DNA from: Thelonectria olida
Lineage: Eukaryota > Ascomycota > Sordariomycetes > Hypocreales > Nectriaceae
Direction: 5' to 3'
Assembly (NCBI GenBank): GCA_020736575.1
Contig: JAGPYM010000002.1
Span: 124,001-188,000, forward strand
DNA length: 64,000 nt
A model generated the notes under the pieces. It ran no database searches. It saw only the letters and a list, made by a program, of their open reading frames with translations, and was not told where the DNA came from. A program made the position numbers and the translations under genes. This document shows, one piece after another, positions 24,423 through 34,276 of this stretch (positions are counted from its first letter, which is position 1; every line of letters starts with the position of its first letter).

Positions 24423-25630
24423 ATGGCGGATTTTAGCTATCTCGCCCGTCCTTGTGCTGAATGGACTTCGTTTGTGCAACAGCTCATTACCTCCCATTCC
24501 TGATTTCACCACTCTTCCAGATATTCGAGACATTCGTCGTCGTATCAACTCGCAGAGGCTCCTTGCGAATGGCGATGAACTACGGGCGTTGGGTGACCAC
24601 GGCGTCAAGTGTCAAAGCCTCTTGATCGTCGGCGAGGACGCCATGGAAATACCTATCCGCCTATACTTTCCTAGAACCCAAAAACCCAAGGCCTCTGTTC
24701 TGTTATTCTTCCACGGCGGTGGTTTCTTTTCAGGTCTGTTGGCAACGGACGATGCGACGTGCATCAGGTTGGCTATGAGGTGTGGTCTTATTGTGATGAG
24801 TGTGGGATATCGATTAACCCCCGAATGGCCAGCTCCAGCATCATTTCGAGATGCCTGGGATGCTTGATGCTGGGTATTACGCAACGCAGTCGACGTTGGG
24901 ATACCGCCAGAGTTTGATCTCTACGTGATGGGCATCAGCGCTGGTGCTTGTCTGGCCGCTAGCATTGTTCTTCAAGAGACAATGGTCAGTCTTCCATCAA
25001 AGACCGGCTTCTCCATGCACTGACAGCAGCGATATTGACTCAGCTGGGTAAGCCTTCAATCAAAGGACAATGTCTTGCGGCTCCCTGGCTCTGCTTGCCA
25101 GAGAAGTTCCCATTTGAACAGATGCTCGATAACAAGGACTCTCCGGCACAATGCCACAACTCGACCCTTCTCTCATACCCTTGGGTCTTGCAATACGCCC
25201 GCATGATGAACACCCCGGAATCGTGTCTCGATAGCCCTCTTATAAATCCACTCCAATTCGATGAAGAAGTTGTCACTCAGCTCCCTCCCACGCACATCAT
25301 GGTTTGTGGCGATGACCCGCTTCGAGACCATGGCATGTTGTTCAATGAGAAGCTGAAGCGTTTGGTGTAAGAATGAGTGTAATCCCCTATAGCGGCTGCA
25401 TCCTCTGATAGAGTGCTGGCTGACCTTCGACATCCTCAAGGGTACCAACCAAACTTCACGCCTATCCATGGTATGCACATTATTTCCGCAGGTTCCCAGA
25501 TGCTCTTAGTAGCGAGGCGTGGGACAACGACCTCCAAGAAGGCATTCGTTGGATGATGAACAGGCCACCTGCCGTGTCCGAATCAGTTTGGGTAAGAACT
25601 GAAACAAGTAGACGAGAGGGCAAACTGTAG
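24423..25630 (+). pseudogene. HSL-type alpha/beta-hydrolase (esterase/lipase), broken
   Basis: The ATG at 24423 starts MADFSYLARPCAEWTSF. The frame is lost at about 24474-24483, where similarity resumes one frame over (NSSLPPIPDF). A TGA at 24865-24867 then interrupts the region after YRLTPEWPAP. Elsewhere the gene is well preserved: oxyanion-hole motif HGGGF, nucleophile motif GISAG, acid region DDPLRDHG and catalytic-His region YPWYAHYF. Two introns still splice in phase (24985-25043 and 25367-25440). The hormone-sensitive-lipase-like family hydrolyses short acyl esters in the cytosol. Two lesions in an otherwise intact frame suggest recent loss, or base errors in the assembly. The C-terminal end at 25630 is the first stop after the last conserved block. 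Confidence 0.75.
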
Positions 25631-25834
25631 CGTTGCTTGAAGCATTTAGTGTTAGTTACTGAAGACAATATAAAGTAACTTGTGGTTACAGGCGCTAGAT
25701 TCTTAGAATATTTTATATATGTACTTTGGTTGAAACGATCTACGTTCATAATATGTAGTGGAAGAGTAAAGTGAAAAGCGATGCAGGTGAACTCGAGCCC
25801 CTCCCCTTCTAGTCCGGCAAAATTCCCATGGCGC

Positions 25835-26593
25835 CTAGCTACTGCACTCGTGTTCCTTGTTGTCCGTGTACAGATAGTCCTTGTTAATTGTGATTGCAGA
25901 ATTCGTCCACGTCTTGCCGCCATCCGTCGTCTTGAACCCATCGCTAGTCGCGCCGGTGAGCGTCAGGGTGCTGCCATAGGCCGTATCCGCAGCCGACAGA
26001 TGGACAGTGATGTTCTCCCAGGTGTAACCCTCAAGGGTTCCGCATGACTGGAGGTAGCACTCGTTTGCTCCGTAAAAGACCGCCGGCTTCATGCCTTCAG
26101 CGTTGGTCTGGGTTGAGATGACTTTGCCCCCAGAAGAAATGGTCTGCTTGACTGAGGAGCCAACCACGAGCTCAAAGTCGAGTTGCATGTTCGCAGTAAT
26201 CGGTTGGTACGTCTGTCCAATCTGGCCAGAGGGTGTATAAGTGCTAGCGGCGACGCACCACTTCGTGTTGTCCGTGTCACAGCCTGTCAATTGCTGGTTG
26301 GGAGCCCAGTTGAGAAGCGGTTGGACGAAATCCTCGTTCATAACGTCTTGGCCCGTCGGGTCGTCTTGGATGCCAATCCAGAGGGCGAGTTCCTCGTTAC
26401 CGCCACTGGTCGCATAGCCACATGGCACTGCCGGGGGCACCAGGGAGTATGTCGCCCTCGTGATGGTAACACCGTTCTTTGTCGGCCCGCTATAGAACAT
26501 GTTTCCGAATTTATATGAGCCATCCCAGTCACTGGCCCGAGCACCGCTCGCGGCTGCAGAGAGCAGGAGGATGGAGGCAGTGGAGGAACGCAT
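25835..26593 (-). CDS. Secreted concanavalin/peptidase G1-fold-like protein
   Basis: Single exon, 252 residues, ATG at 26593, starting with a signal peptide (MRSSTASILLLSAAASGARA). The mature part is Thr/Ser/Gly-rich with beta-strand character: ALWIGIQDD, CYLQSCGTLEGYTWENITVHL, DGFKTTDGGKTW. The pattern of strands and the W-x-G-I block recall the concanavalin-like sandwich of eqolisin (peptidase G1, formerly A4) and lectin-like secreted proteins. I cannot place the catalytic Gln/Glu pair of eqolisins with confidence, so protease activity is not claimed. A clear paralogue with a shared W-E-x-I-x-L...TDGGKTW C-terminus lies at 58696-59675 but has five introns. It converges with the esterase pseudogene. 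Confidence 0.7.
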   Translation of the reverse strand: MRSSTASILLLSAAASGARASDWDGSYKFGNMFYSGPTKNGVTITRATYSLVPPAVPCGYATSGGNEELALWIGIQDDPTGQDVMNEDFVQPLLNWAPNQQLTGCDTDNTKWCVAASTYTPSGQIGQTYQPITANMQLDFELVVGSSVKQTISSGGKVISTQTNAEGMKPAVFYGANECYLQSCGTLEGYTWENITVHLSAADTAYGSTLTLTGATSDGFKTTDGGKTWTNSAITINKDYLYTDNKEHECSS

Positions 26594-27348
26594 CGTTGGT
26601 GCCTTTCTAATCAATAGTCTTAGGGCAAGAGAATGTAGAGAAACAAATGTTCTTGGCGGTTGTGATCTTGGCTTGACATTTTGTTATTGGGAGTTGCAGC
26701 TGTTTTATTGCATGTCTCTTAGAAGTTGGCCGATGAGGCCAGGGCTGGAACGACCAGGGGACGTACGATGAGTGAAGGGCGGTCTGTTACCTTTTGAACT
26801 CTGAATGCCGGAAGGAGATGTCATTAGTGGGTTTATTGAACGTCGTTCATCCCATTATTTCCCGGTTACAACATGTCGCATCGTGTTTAATGCCCCTCGG
26901 CAGTGAACGCCGGACAGCCTCGTATTGCAGGGGTTAAGACTCCTTAATATGGTTGTTTTCAATTCAATTGAAACAGGCCAGTTTCAGCAGTGGTAGCAAA
27001 GGTCCGCACAAGTTAGCTAATAGTTACTAGGGTTGTTAATCTCAAACATGCTGAGAATTTGAACCTCGATGCTAAAACACAGGGTAGAACAATTTGAGCT
27101 TCGTTTGTATTGCTCCAGTTTGGTCACTCACTCAGCCAGATATATCTTTCACGTTGACGGATTTTAACATGCCTAACTATTCTATCTATCAAGTCTATTC
27201 AAATGTGTGTATTCCCAATCTGTAATCAACATGACAGCATCGCCTTTTGGTCATGAATCGGCGCGCAAGGAGTTACGAACGCTGCACCAACCAAGATATC
27301 ATTATCGATGGTTGTCCCATTGACACAAGCCTGAATCACATTTCCCTC
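26594..27348. other. Intergenic, 755 bp
   Basis: 5' flank of the secreted protein and 3' flank of the ATP-grasp-like gene. AT-rich between about 26950 and 27240. No gene recognised. Confidence 0.5.
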
Positions 27349-28904
27349 TTACCCTCCAACCTGTGCTTCGTCCTCATTTTCGGTACACATCAGCCACTCT
27401 GGCAGACGCACAGAGCTCATCATGAGTCCTGGGCTCTCAGAATCCATCCCAAGGTGTGTCTCCAAACCCAGGCGCCAGGGACCGCAATTGAATCGGCGTG
27501 ACTGAAACACATGCATGGACCCGATGAGATGAAACTTCTGTGGTTCTGGTCCAGTGACACCTGGGACCTCATGGCGAACGACATCGTACCAATGGTGATC
27601 AACAAGCCGCTGGATCACGGCTGGATGCTGGTGTGGCCGTAGGACGTCCGCGCTCGCGAGTCGGCTGAGTCGGGCGAGCCATTCCGCCTGTGAGAGATTG
27701 CGACCGAGCTCTACGCCTCTTCCAGAGCCATCGCGACAAGGCTTGTATACGTAGCTATCTTTGACGGCTGGATCAGCAGTTGACTCACGCAGCAGTGTCT
27801 GGAGTGGCGCGGAGCCAGGAATAATCGTCTCGGCAATGCCAGCAGCCACAATATCACCCTCCTCGGCCGTCAGAACACCGCGCGACACCATTCCGGGGAT
27901 CTCTTCGACCAAGATGCCGAGCAGGCGCTTATCGTGAACTAATAGAACTGTGCGAAGGTCGTTAAGGGGCGTGAGCGCCAGCTGACGTGCCACAGCCGGA
28001 TCCAAACTAGCCCACTCATCCTGCAACATCTCCACGAACCATTGCTCCATCAGTGTCGAGGTAGAACGATCCCAGAGCGCGTATCCTGTGGGGGAGGTCT
28101 CATCAGGGCGTAGTTCTAGGTCCGCTGGGCGCACAACACCCGTTGGCTGCTTTGTGCGTGCGGTATAAGTAGGTAAGAGGACAGATGAGTCGACGCCAGG
28201 CCATTTTTCGCGTACGCAATACAGGGGCTTGCTCGGATCAAAGAAATCTATGAGGCGAAGGTAGGAATCCTAGCATTACGTATGTGTTAATCCGTGCACC
28301 TCGATTAGAAAGTAGCTGCGGTAGATACCTCCAGACTGTTCAGCGTCTCAACTCCGTGCTGACCAAGACCAAGTTGAGAAACGCCGTTCGCACTTAGGCC
28401 AGTGACTAAGATGCCATTGAGCGGCAGTCTCCCGTTGATTTCACAGATATACGGTGCTTCGTCATCCAAGTCATCTGAGCTTCGTCCAAAGAGGACATCG
28501 CTGCGCCAGCAGCCAACGTGCTCAGCGAATCTTGGCACAAATCCAGCGCCGGCAACCCATTGCAGCAGCACCTCCTCTTCGGGGTCTAATGGCATGCGAT
28601 GTGGTAGCCGCGCAGTTTCATCGGAGAACCAGCGATCCACGAGGTCGATCAATGCGCGGCCGAGCAGAAGATGGAGTCGCTCGAGCCGTGCGAGCATGGG
28701 GTCTGATATTGCAATAGCATGTGGTGACAGGCGGTCCATCATACCGAAGGCGATTTGAGCGCCCATTGAGTCGACGGTTAGCTGTTTGCGGAGCGTTGTG
28801 AGTTCATTGGCGCGTCGAGAGAGGCTGCTGCGATGTGCCGGAACAATGAGCTTCTCTTCTGCGCTCCGAGAGACGGAAATTTGCACGAGAGCCGTAGGTG
28901 GCAT
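27349..28904 (-). CDS. ATP-grasp-like protein of unknown function
   Basis: Two exons, 28904-28329 and 28269-27349, across a 59-nt intron give 498 residues. I do not know a characterised member. The N-terminal half contains WRSDVLFGRSSDD and YICEINGRLPLNG. The C-terminal half contains YVYKPCRDGSGRGVELG, a Lys followed by a Gly-rich loop as in the ATP-binding lid of ATP-grasp enzymes, and QRLVDHHWYDVVRHEV plus HLIGSMHVF, which fit the following strands. By fold analogy it may ligate a carboxylate to an amine using ATP. That is inference from pattern, not from an alignment. It has no signal peptide and is divergent from the nitronate monooxygenase at 29552, so the two may share a promoter. Confidence 0.65.
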
Positions 28905-29551
28905 TGCGAGTGTGGTGATGCGAATTTCAGAGGAATGAAGAAAGTTCTAACCGAGAAGTACAGAACTGGAGGGCGAGCGAATAGCCAGAACTTATAGCGG
29001 CCTCGTCGGAGTGATAAGCAGCATACATGTATGTAATCATCCATCGTTCGTGTATCCTGTAGGATCACAGTAAGATTTTAGCACCGGGAAGTCTGTGAGA
29101 ATTGGGCAAGAGAAAATCGCAGCTAGAGGCTATTCTCTACTAGTCCATCATGTTTTGAATCCTTTTAGGGCGTAGCAGTCAGTATGCAAATGACAGCGGA
29201 AGTCTATGGCAATCAGATGGACATGCCTCAAGACTCGAGGGATGGAGAGACTGTTTATCAATGCTCTTCCCCTTCATGGAGCCGGAATCCGATGAAAGAG
29301 AACCTATTTTTAACCTTTTACGTATATCTACAGCGACTCGAAATCCGGCCCTCAAATATATGTACTGCGTGCGAGCAGAGCGGGTATAACGGCTATCACG
29401 GATGCAGTATGACGGACGAAGTCCGAACCTCGCACTTCAAACTACCTCGGGTCAACCGGTCTCATTACTAATGGGAAACTTTATAAAGCCTCTGTCACAA
29501 GCCAACTGAGGAAGCTTCTTCGATGATACATTCATAATTTCAAGGCCGAAA
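28905..29551. promoter_or_regulatory. Divergent intergenic region, 647 bp
   Basis: Lies between start codons of the ATP-grasp-like gene and the nitronate monooxygenase. It may co-regulate the pair. A 7-bp inverted pair (GTGCGAG/CTCGCAC, 29369-29435) with an inner GGAC/GTCC hairpin is visible; no known element matched. Confidence 0.45.
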
Positions 29552-30628
29552 ATGAGCACGATCCGAGCAGCTCTGAGCAAAACAACCCTGCGTTGGGCCG
29601 ACAAGTTTCCATGGGCGAAAACGCCGTTCATCGTTGGTGCGCCCATGCGCGTCATGTCGGGACCTGACCTTGCCTTGGCCGTGTCCAAAGCGGGAGGTCT
29701 GGGTTTCATTGGCCCTGGTGCAAAACCCGAGGATACGGCAAGGGACCTAGCAGCTGTGAGAGAATTATTGAGCAAGGAGACCGCGTCGTTTCCCCCGAGC
29801 AAGAGTCTGCCGGTTGGCGTAGGCTTCCAGCTCTGGAACGGCGACATCAACTCGGCAACGCGCGCCGTCAAGGAACACCGACCCTGTGCCGTGTGGCTCT
29901 TCGCCCCTCGGCGAGGACAGCAAGAACTGGACGAGTGGACGGCTCGTTTGCGCGAAGCCTCTCCCGAGAGTCAGGTTTGGGTCCAGATCGGCACGCTTCA
30001 AGAAAGCATCGACGCGGCCAAGAGCGAGCATCCCCCGGACGTTCTGGTCATTCAAGGCGCCGAAGCTGGTGGCCACGGCCGCGCCAAAGACGGCTTAGGC
30101 ATCATGGCTTTGTTCCCAGAGATCGCAGACAAAGTCCGCAACTCTGGAATTGCCCTGATTGCCGCGGGAGGCATCGCAGACGGCAGAGGGGTCGCAGCAG
30201 CGCTCGCCCTAGGAGCATCTGGCGTCGCACTGGGAACGCGCTTTCTCGCTGCCAAAGAAGCTCGCATCAGCAAGGGGTACCAAGACGAAGTCGTCCGAGC
30301 CAGCGATGGAGCGCACAACACCACCCGAACGATGCTATACAACCAACTCCGGGGCACAACGGGCTGGCCTGAGGAGTACAGTCCTCGCGGGATCATCAAC
30401 AAGAGTTGGAACGAGGAACAAGCAGGCGTGCCTTTTGACGAGCTCAAGCAGCGCCACGACCAGGCTTTAAAAGCTGGGGACAAGGGCTGGGGACCAGAGG
30501 GAAGGCTGGCTACGTATGCGGGTGCTGCAATCGGCCTCGTGCATGGAGTTGAATCAGCGAGCGTGCTGGTCAAGCAGTTGCATACGGATACCCGTGAGGT
30601 TCTAAACAGCCTAAAGAGTCGGCTTTAG
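29552..30628 (+). CDS. Nitronate monooxygenase (2-nitropropane dioxygenase-like)
   Basis: Single exon, 358 residues. The TIM-barrel FMN protein family is recognised by FIVGAPMRVMSGPDLALAVS at the N-terminus, AGGLGFIGPGA, the VQGAEAGGHG-type block (here VIQGAEAGGHG, about 170-180) that binds FMN phosphate and carries the His implicated in catalysis, and IAAGGIADGRGVAAALALGA with GTRF. These enzymes oxidise alkyl nitronates such as propionate-3-nitronate to the carbonyl compound, detoxifying nitro compounds, probably in the cytosol or mitochondrion. The N-terminal 15 residues are basic and hydroxylated and could be a weak mitochondrial presequence. The ATP-grasp-like gene lies divergently upstream and the lipase converges from downstream. 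Confidence 0.9.
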   Translation: MSTIRAALSKTTLRWADKFPWAKTPFIVGAPMRVMSGPDLALAVSKAGGLGFIGPGAKPEDTARDLAAVRELLSKETASFPPSKSLPVGVGFQLWNGDINSATRAVKEHRPCAVWLFAPRRGQQELDEWTARLREASPESQVWVQIGTLQESIDAAKSEHPPDVLVIQGAEAGGHGRAKDGLGIMALFPEIADKVRNSGIALIAAGGIADGRGVAAALALGASGVALGTRFLAAKEARISKGYQDEVVRASDGAHNTTRTMLYNQLRGTTGWPEEYSPRGIINKSWNEEQAGVPFDELKQRHDQALKAGDKGWGPEGRLATYAGAAIGLVHGVESASVLVKQLHTDTREVLNSLKSRL

Positions 30629-30724
30629 CAGACGTGAGAATGAAAATGCGCGTAAATTGTATGTAGCATTAACTAATCGCAGAGAGCATGTACAAGTCCA
30701 TCATTACTATTACTCCGGGGCCCC

Positions 30725-32074
30725 TTACCACAAAGAAAAGACACCATTTACGTTCTCTCGCTTCTTCAAAACCACCGCACTTGTATCATTCCTCGTGACG
30801 TTCCGAATAGTGCATCCCTCGGTCTTGTAAACCTTGGCGTAGGATCCTGTCAGCACAGCTCCCAGCCACTGCACCGCCGCCGCTCCACTGTTGGACGCCT
30901 CCTCTGAGTGCGTACCAACCGAGTTCCTCTCGTACAGGATGTTTGCGCCGACTTGGCAGTATCGCTCAACGAGGGCATCCGTATCTTCCACCTTGCTGAT
31001 CTCATCATGGATGGCCTTGTACACGAAGATAGGCACTTGCGGCACGCCGTGATAGCCCATGATGCCATCACGGTTGATAATTCTCAGAACCTTGGGCTCA
31101 CGGAAAGTGTCCATGCCGTTCTTGAAGTAATCGGAAATGTCCTCTCCCGCATACGTGAAACCGGCCTCGGAGACAGTGAAGTCTTGAGCAGCCAGGAAAC
31201 CAGTCTTGTTGTAAGGACCGGACGTCTTGAGCTGGGAGATCAAATACTTTTGCACCTCGGGGTACTGGCTGCTCAGGCCCAGGATAGAGCTCGGTCCAAG
31301 GCCAGCCGCGTCGCTGTCGTTGACGGACTCCAAGACGCTGGTGACATTCGGTGTCGTGCCTCCAATAGCGGCACCAACAATGGTCTCTGAGAGTTCCGGT
31401 GCATACTGTACCTGAAGCTCAGTCGCCCACTCAGAAGCCAGCGCACCGCCAGAGTAGCCCCAGAGTGCAACTCGCGGGGAAGTGGTGTTCAGACCCAGGC
31501 CGAGCGAAAGCACAGCGCGAATCGAGTCAATTGTCGCATGTCCAGAAATAACGCCCGCAGTGAACGAAGCCAAGGGGCCTTCATAATCAGGCACGGAAAC
31601 AAACAATCCCAATCCCAAAGCCGTGCCGAGCGGAGCCCAGGCCTGGCTGGTGTAGAGACTGTAGCTCGGGCTGGCATCAACATCGGCGGAGTCATACGGC
31701 ACCTGGTAAGACAACAAGGCCGACTGGTCGAAGAACAACTGCGCAGTGCTGTTAGGGCCAAGTTCTGGGACAAAGAGAGTTGTGACGGCCCATGATGGTC
31801 TGTACTGGCTATCAGTCGTGCGGTAGAGGATGTTGTACGTCGCAGAGCTGTTTGCCGTAATCTTGGTCAAGTTTCCTGGGGCGAGACGCACACGCAGCAC
31901 CGCTCCGGGGTCGGCATTCTCGAACCCAGCTGGCGCCGTATACCATGGATCCTCACTCGGCGGCAAAGGTCCATCGGATGCAGCGCGTTTGTGAAGGTGA
32001 GGAGTGTGAACGGCGGCAGCGGCCGAGAGACCCAGCCAAAGGCTCACAAGGGCCAAAACATGACGAAAAGACAT
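30725..32074 (-). CDS. Secretory lipase (LIP family, CAL-A-like)
   Basis: Single exon, 449 residues, ATG at 32074. A signal peptide (to about residue 21) is followed by LHKR at 27-30, a probable Kex2 propeptide site. The alpha/beta-hydrolase nucleophile elbow is GYSGG (Ser208) and the acid and base are probably in HDEIS (about 363) and VGTHSEE (about 393), the order seen in the fungal secretory-lipase family with Candida antarctica lipase A. Many NxS/T sites support secretion. Expected action is hydrolysis of triacylglycerols outside the cell. Only 96 bp separate its stop from that of the nitronate monooxygenase, so the two 3' ends may overlap as transcripts. Confidence 0.9.
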   Translation of the reverse strand: MSFRHVLALVSLWLGLSAAAAVHTPHLHKRAASDGPLPPSEDPWYTAPAGFENADPGAVLRVRLAPGNLTKITANSSATYNILYRTTDSQYRPSWAVTTLFVPELGPNSTAQLFFDQSALLSYQVPYDSADVDASPSYSLYTSQAWAPLGTALGLGLFVSVPDYEGPLASFTAGVISGHATIDSIRAVLSLGLGLNTTSPRVALWGYSGGALASEWATELQVQYAPELSETIVGAAIGGTTPNVTSVLESVNDSDAAGLGPSSILGLSSQYPEVQKYLISQLKTSGPYNKTGFLAAQDFTVSEAGFTYAGEDISDYFKNGMDTFREPKVLRIINRDGIMGYHGVPQVPIFVYKAIHDEISKVEDTDALVERYCQVGANILYERNSVGTHSEEASNSGAAAVQWLGAVLTGSYAKVYKTEGCTIRNVTRNDTSAVVLKKRENVNGVFSLW

Positions 32075-33307
32075 GTCGTTATCGAATTAGTGTCCTTGAG
32101 ATAAGATGAGGAGGAAATAGATACATCAAGAATGAAGATTGACGGAATGAGGGGTTTATTAATACTTGCTTGTCAGTTGCCCTGCACTATGACGACTATT
32201 GCAGCCGAGGCACCCGAGTAAGCTGATGTGAGCCGCATACGCGATGGGGCTTGACAGGCTGACAACTGGACATCGACGGGGCTTAGAACCATGGCCGAGT
32301 CCGACGGGGTTGGGGAGAAGAGGCTGAATGCGACAACCCTTGCAACAATGCGCAAGCTTTCTCTCTCGTTGAAATATTTATAACTCAATCATTTGTAAGG
32401 GCAAGGGTTCCGACATAGCCCACGAGTCCGCAATGCAGCCATGGACTGGAATGAATTGATCGTCTGCACTCTGCCTAGTGAATAGTGTAGTTGCCACGGA
32501 GCAAGTCAAGCCCTTATATAACTTACCTATAGCATGGCGGCGGAGTTCAGCTAATCTTCTCCTTGGACCCGAACGTTCGGTGCCTATTGTAACAGGCCGG
32601 CCAGTACTGCGGCCTTGGCTATATTGTGACCTTGACAGTTGCCAATTCCTAAGAATGGCTAGATAATAGCAGACAGATCAACATCCATATCCCTGTCGTT
32701 CCTTCTTTCGCGACTTTTTTCTCACTTTCCTTGCCTCTTAAACACTCAAGCTCTCAAGGCTGTCTGTAGTATCAAGGCATTTAATCAACCCTCGGGTGGC
32801 AAAGCATTCAGTCAAATAAAGCTTTCTGCCAGATCTGCAATTTTATTAAGGTTGCTAGATTTCTTATTCACTGTTTGGCCTTGGCAGTGTTTCTGGTCCT
32901 AACAAGTGCATAGCTTACGTGGGTGGTATCCTGTTGAGGTGGTTCATTCCCATTTTGCACTTATATGCGAACTCATCTCACTTCAAACACTCACTTGACT
33001 TGCCTACTCAATTCGAAAGCCTCCCAAGTTTGACAACTCCCATTGCCTAGTCCAGCATTCGGGCCTAATCGCTGGGCTATCGGACAATTGAAGGCTTTCG
33101 CGGATATGTCGCGGACGATTCAAGACTTTGGGGCGTCTCACGGACGAGTGACGGACGACCGGTGTTTTTCACGGACAGCGGCCAAAGCCAATTGTAATCC
33201 ATATTCATTACCTTGAGATCTATCGTTATTTTACCAAAGCTCATAAATACAACTCAACCCCCTCAACTTTGCTATCGAATACCGATGCCTAACGCAAATT
33301 ACTCCTC
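32075..33307. other. Divergent intergenic region, 1233 bp
   Basis: Lies between the lipase (minus) and the SDR (plus). No gene seen. It carries the CGGAC cluster described separately and a TATA-like ataaata at 33243, about 65 bp before the SDR start. Confidence 0.55.
33081..33176. promoter_or_regulatory. Cluster of five CGGAC direct repeats
   Basis: CGGAC occurs at 33081, 33112, 33141, 33152 and 33172, all on the plus strand, followed by A in every copy. Four copies read CGCGGACGA, CACGGACGA, GACGGACGA and CACGGACAG with flanks. The spacings of 31, 29, 11 and 20 bp are close to whole helical turns, so the copies would face the same side of the DNA. They lie 132-227 bp before the SDR ATG. The arrangement suggests a multimeric regulator site; the factor is unknown. 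Confidence 0.45.
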
Positions 33308-34276
33308 ATGATGGTTCCATTTCACATTGTCCAACAATCCAACGCTCTCCTCGGGACGCTTGAGCCCGGTCTTGTCGCCATATTCATGGGCGCAACATCC
33401 GGCATCGGCCAGCACGCATTGCAGCATTTCTCTCGTCATGCATCATCTCCTCGCATCTACACCGTCGCACGCCCCCATGCGATGAAGCCACACGAAGAGC
33501 TTCTGGCCTCTCTGCGGCAAGAAAACCCGAGCGGAACCTTCAGTCTTATTCCAGCTGATGTGTCAGTCGTTTCCGAGGTTGATAAAGTCGTCGATACCAT
33601 CATCCAGAATGAGACAAAGGTTGATATCCTCTTCTTGTCTGCAGGCTTCATGGCCTTCGAGGGTCGCAAAGACACCTCTGAAGGGCTAGACCCATCTATG
33701 TCAACCCGATATTACTCGCGACTACGTGCCGTACAGCGTTTGCTGCCTCTGCTCGACAACCCTTCTGTGCCGAGTCCCCGCGTTGTATCGGTGCTTGCCG
33801 GTGGGATTGAAGGTTCTCTCAACGAGAACGACCTGGACCTGCGTGAACCACAGAATTGGTCATTCTGGAACGCCTCGGTTCATTCAGCCACGATGGGCAC
33901 TCTGGCTCTCGAACAGGTCGCCCGACAAAGCCCGGGCCTTAGCATTGTGCACTGGTTTCCTGGGCCAGTAGCTACACCGGGTTTCGCCAGAGCACAAAAG
34001 TTTGGCATGTCGATTCCCGGACCCATGTCCCAAGAGGAAGCGGGTGCCCGCGCGGTGTTTCTGGCTACCAGTGATCGGTATGCTGTGCAGAGTGGGCTTG
34101 TACCTGTACCAGAGGGACTTCAAGTTGCGGAGAAGTCAGGAGGGGGCATATTTCTAGTTGATCCAATTGGAGAGAGCACGAATAATGAAGGCTTACTGGC
34201 TGACCTGAGGGGGCGAGGGGTGAATAAGAGGGTATGGGAATTCACCCAACAGGTATTTGAAACTTGCTCCAGTTAA
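33308..34276 (+). CDS. Atypical short-chain dehydrogenase-like protein
   Basis: Single exon, 322 residues; ATGs at 33308 and 33311 are both possible. The nucleotide-binding motif is GATSGIG (about residues 29-35), and ILFLSAGFM replaces the usual NNAG. At the position where SDRs have Tyr-x-x-x-Lys the sequence reads SVHSATMGTLALE, so the catalytic Tyr and Lys are missing. A group of fungal SDR-fold proteins shares this trait. It may bind NAD(P) and act non-canonically or only as a sensor/partner. It follows the CGGAC cluster directly, so specific induction seems plausible. Confidence 0.8.
   Translation: MMVPFHIVQQSNALLGTLEPGLVAIFMGATSGIGQHALQHFSRHASSPRIYTVARPHAMKPHEELLASLRQENPSGTFSLIPADVSVVSEVDKVVDTIIQNETKVDILFLSAGFMAFEGRKDTSEGLDPSMSTRYYSRLRAVQRLLPLLDNPSVPSPRVVSVLAGGIEGSLNENDLDLREPQNWSFWNASVHSATMGTLALEQVARQSPGLSIVHWFPGPVATPGFARAQKFGMSIPGPMSQEEAGARAVFLATSDRYAVQSGLVPVPEGLQVAEKSGGGIFLVDPIGESTNNEGLLADLRGRGVNKRVWEFTQQVFETCSS

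Noticed and set aside
24865..24867. Repeat-induced point mutation as the cause of the esterase stop
   Set aside because: One TGA cannot show RIP; there is no dense C-to-T bias or second copy in the window to compare.
24985..25043. A further frameshift in the esterase pseudogene
   Set aside because: The segment is a normal 59-nt intron (gtcagt..ctcag with ctgac branch) and removal restores the frame.
25367..25440. Premature stop TAA in the esterase near 25368
   Set aside because: The stop lies within a gtaaga..caag intron; splicing joins to the catalytic-His exon in phase.
29369..29435. 7-bp stem GTGCGAG/CTCGCAC with inner hairpin as tRNA or ribozyme
   Set aside because: The D, anticodon and T arms do not pair, and the hammerhead core CUGAUGA is absent.
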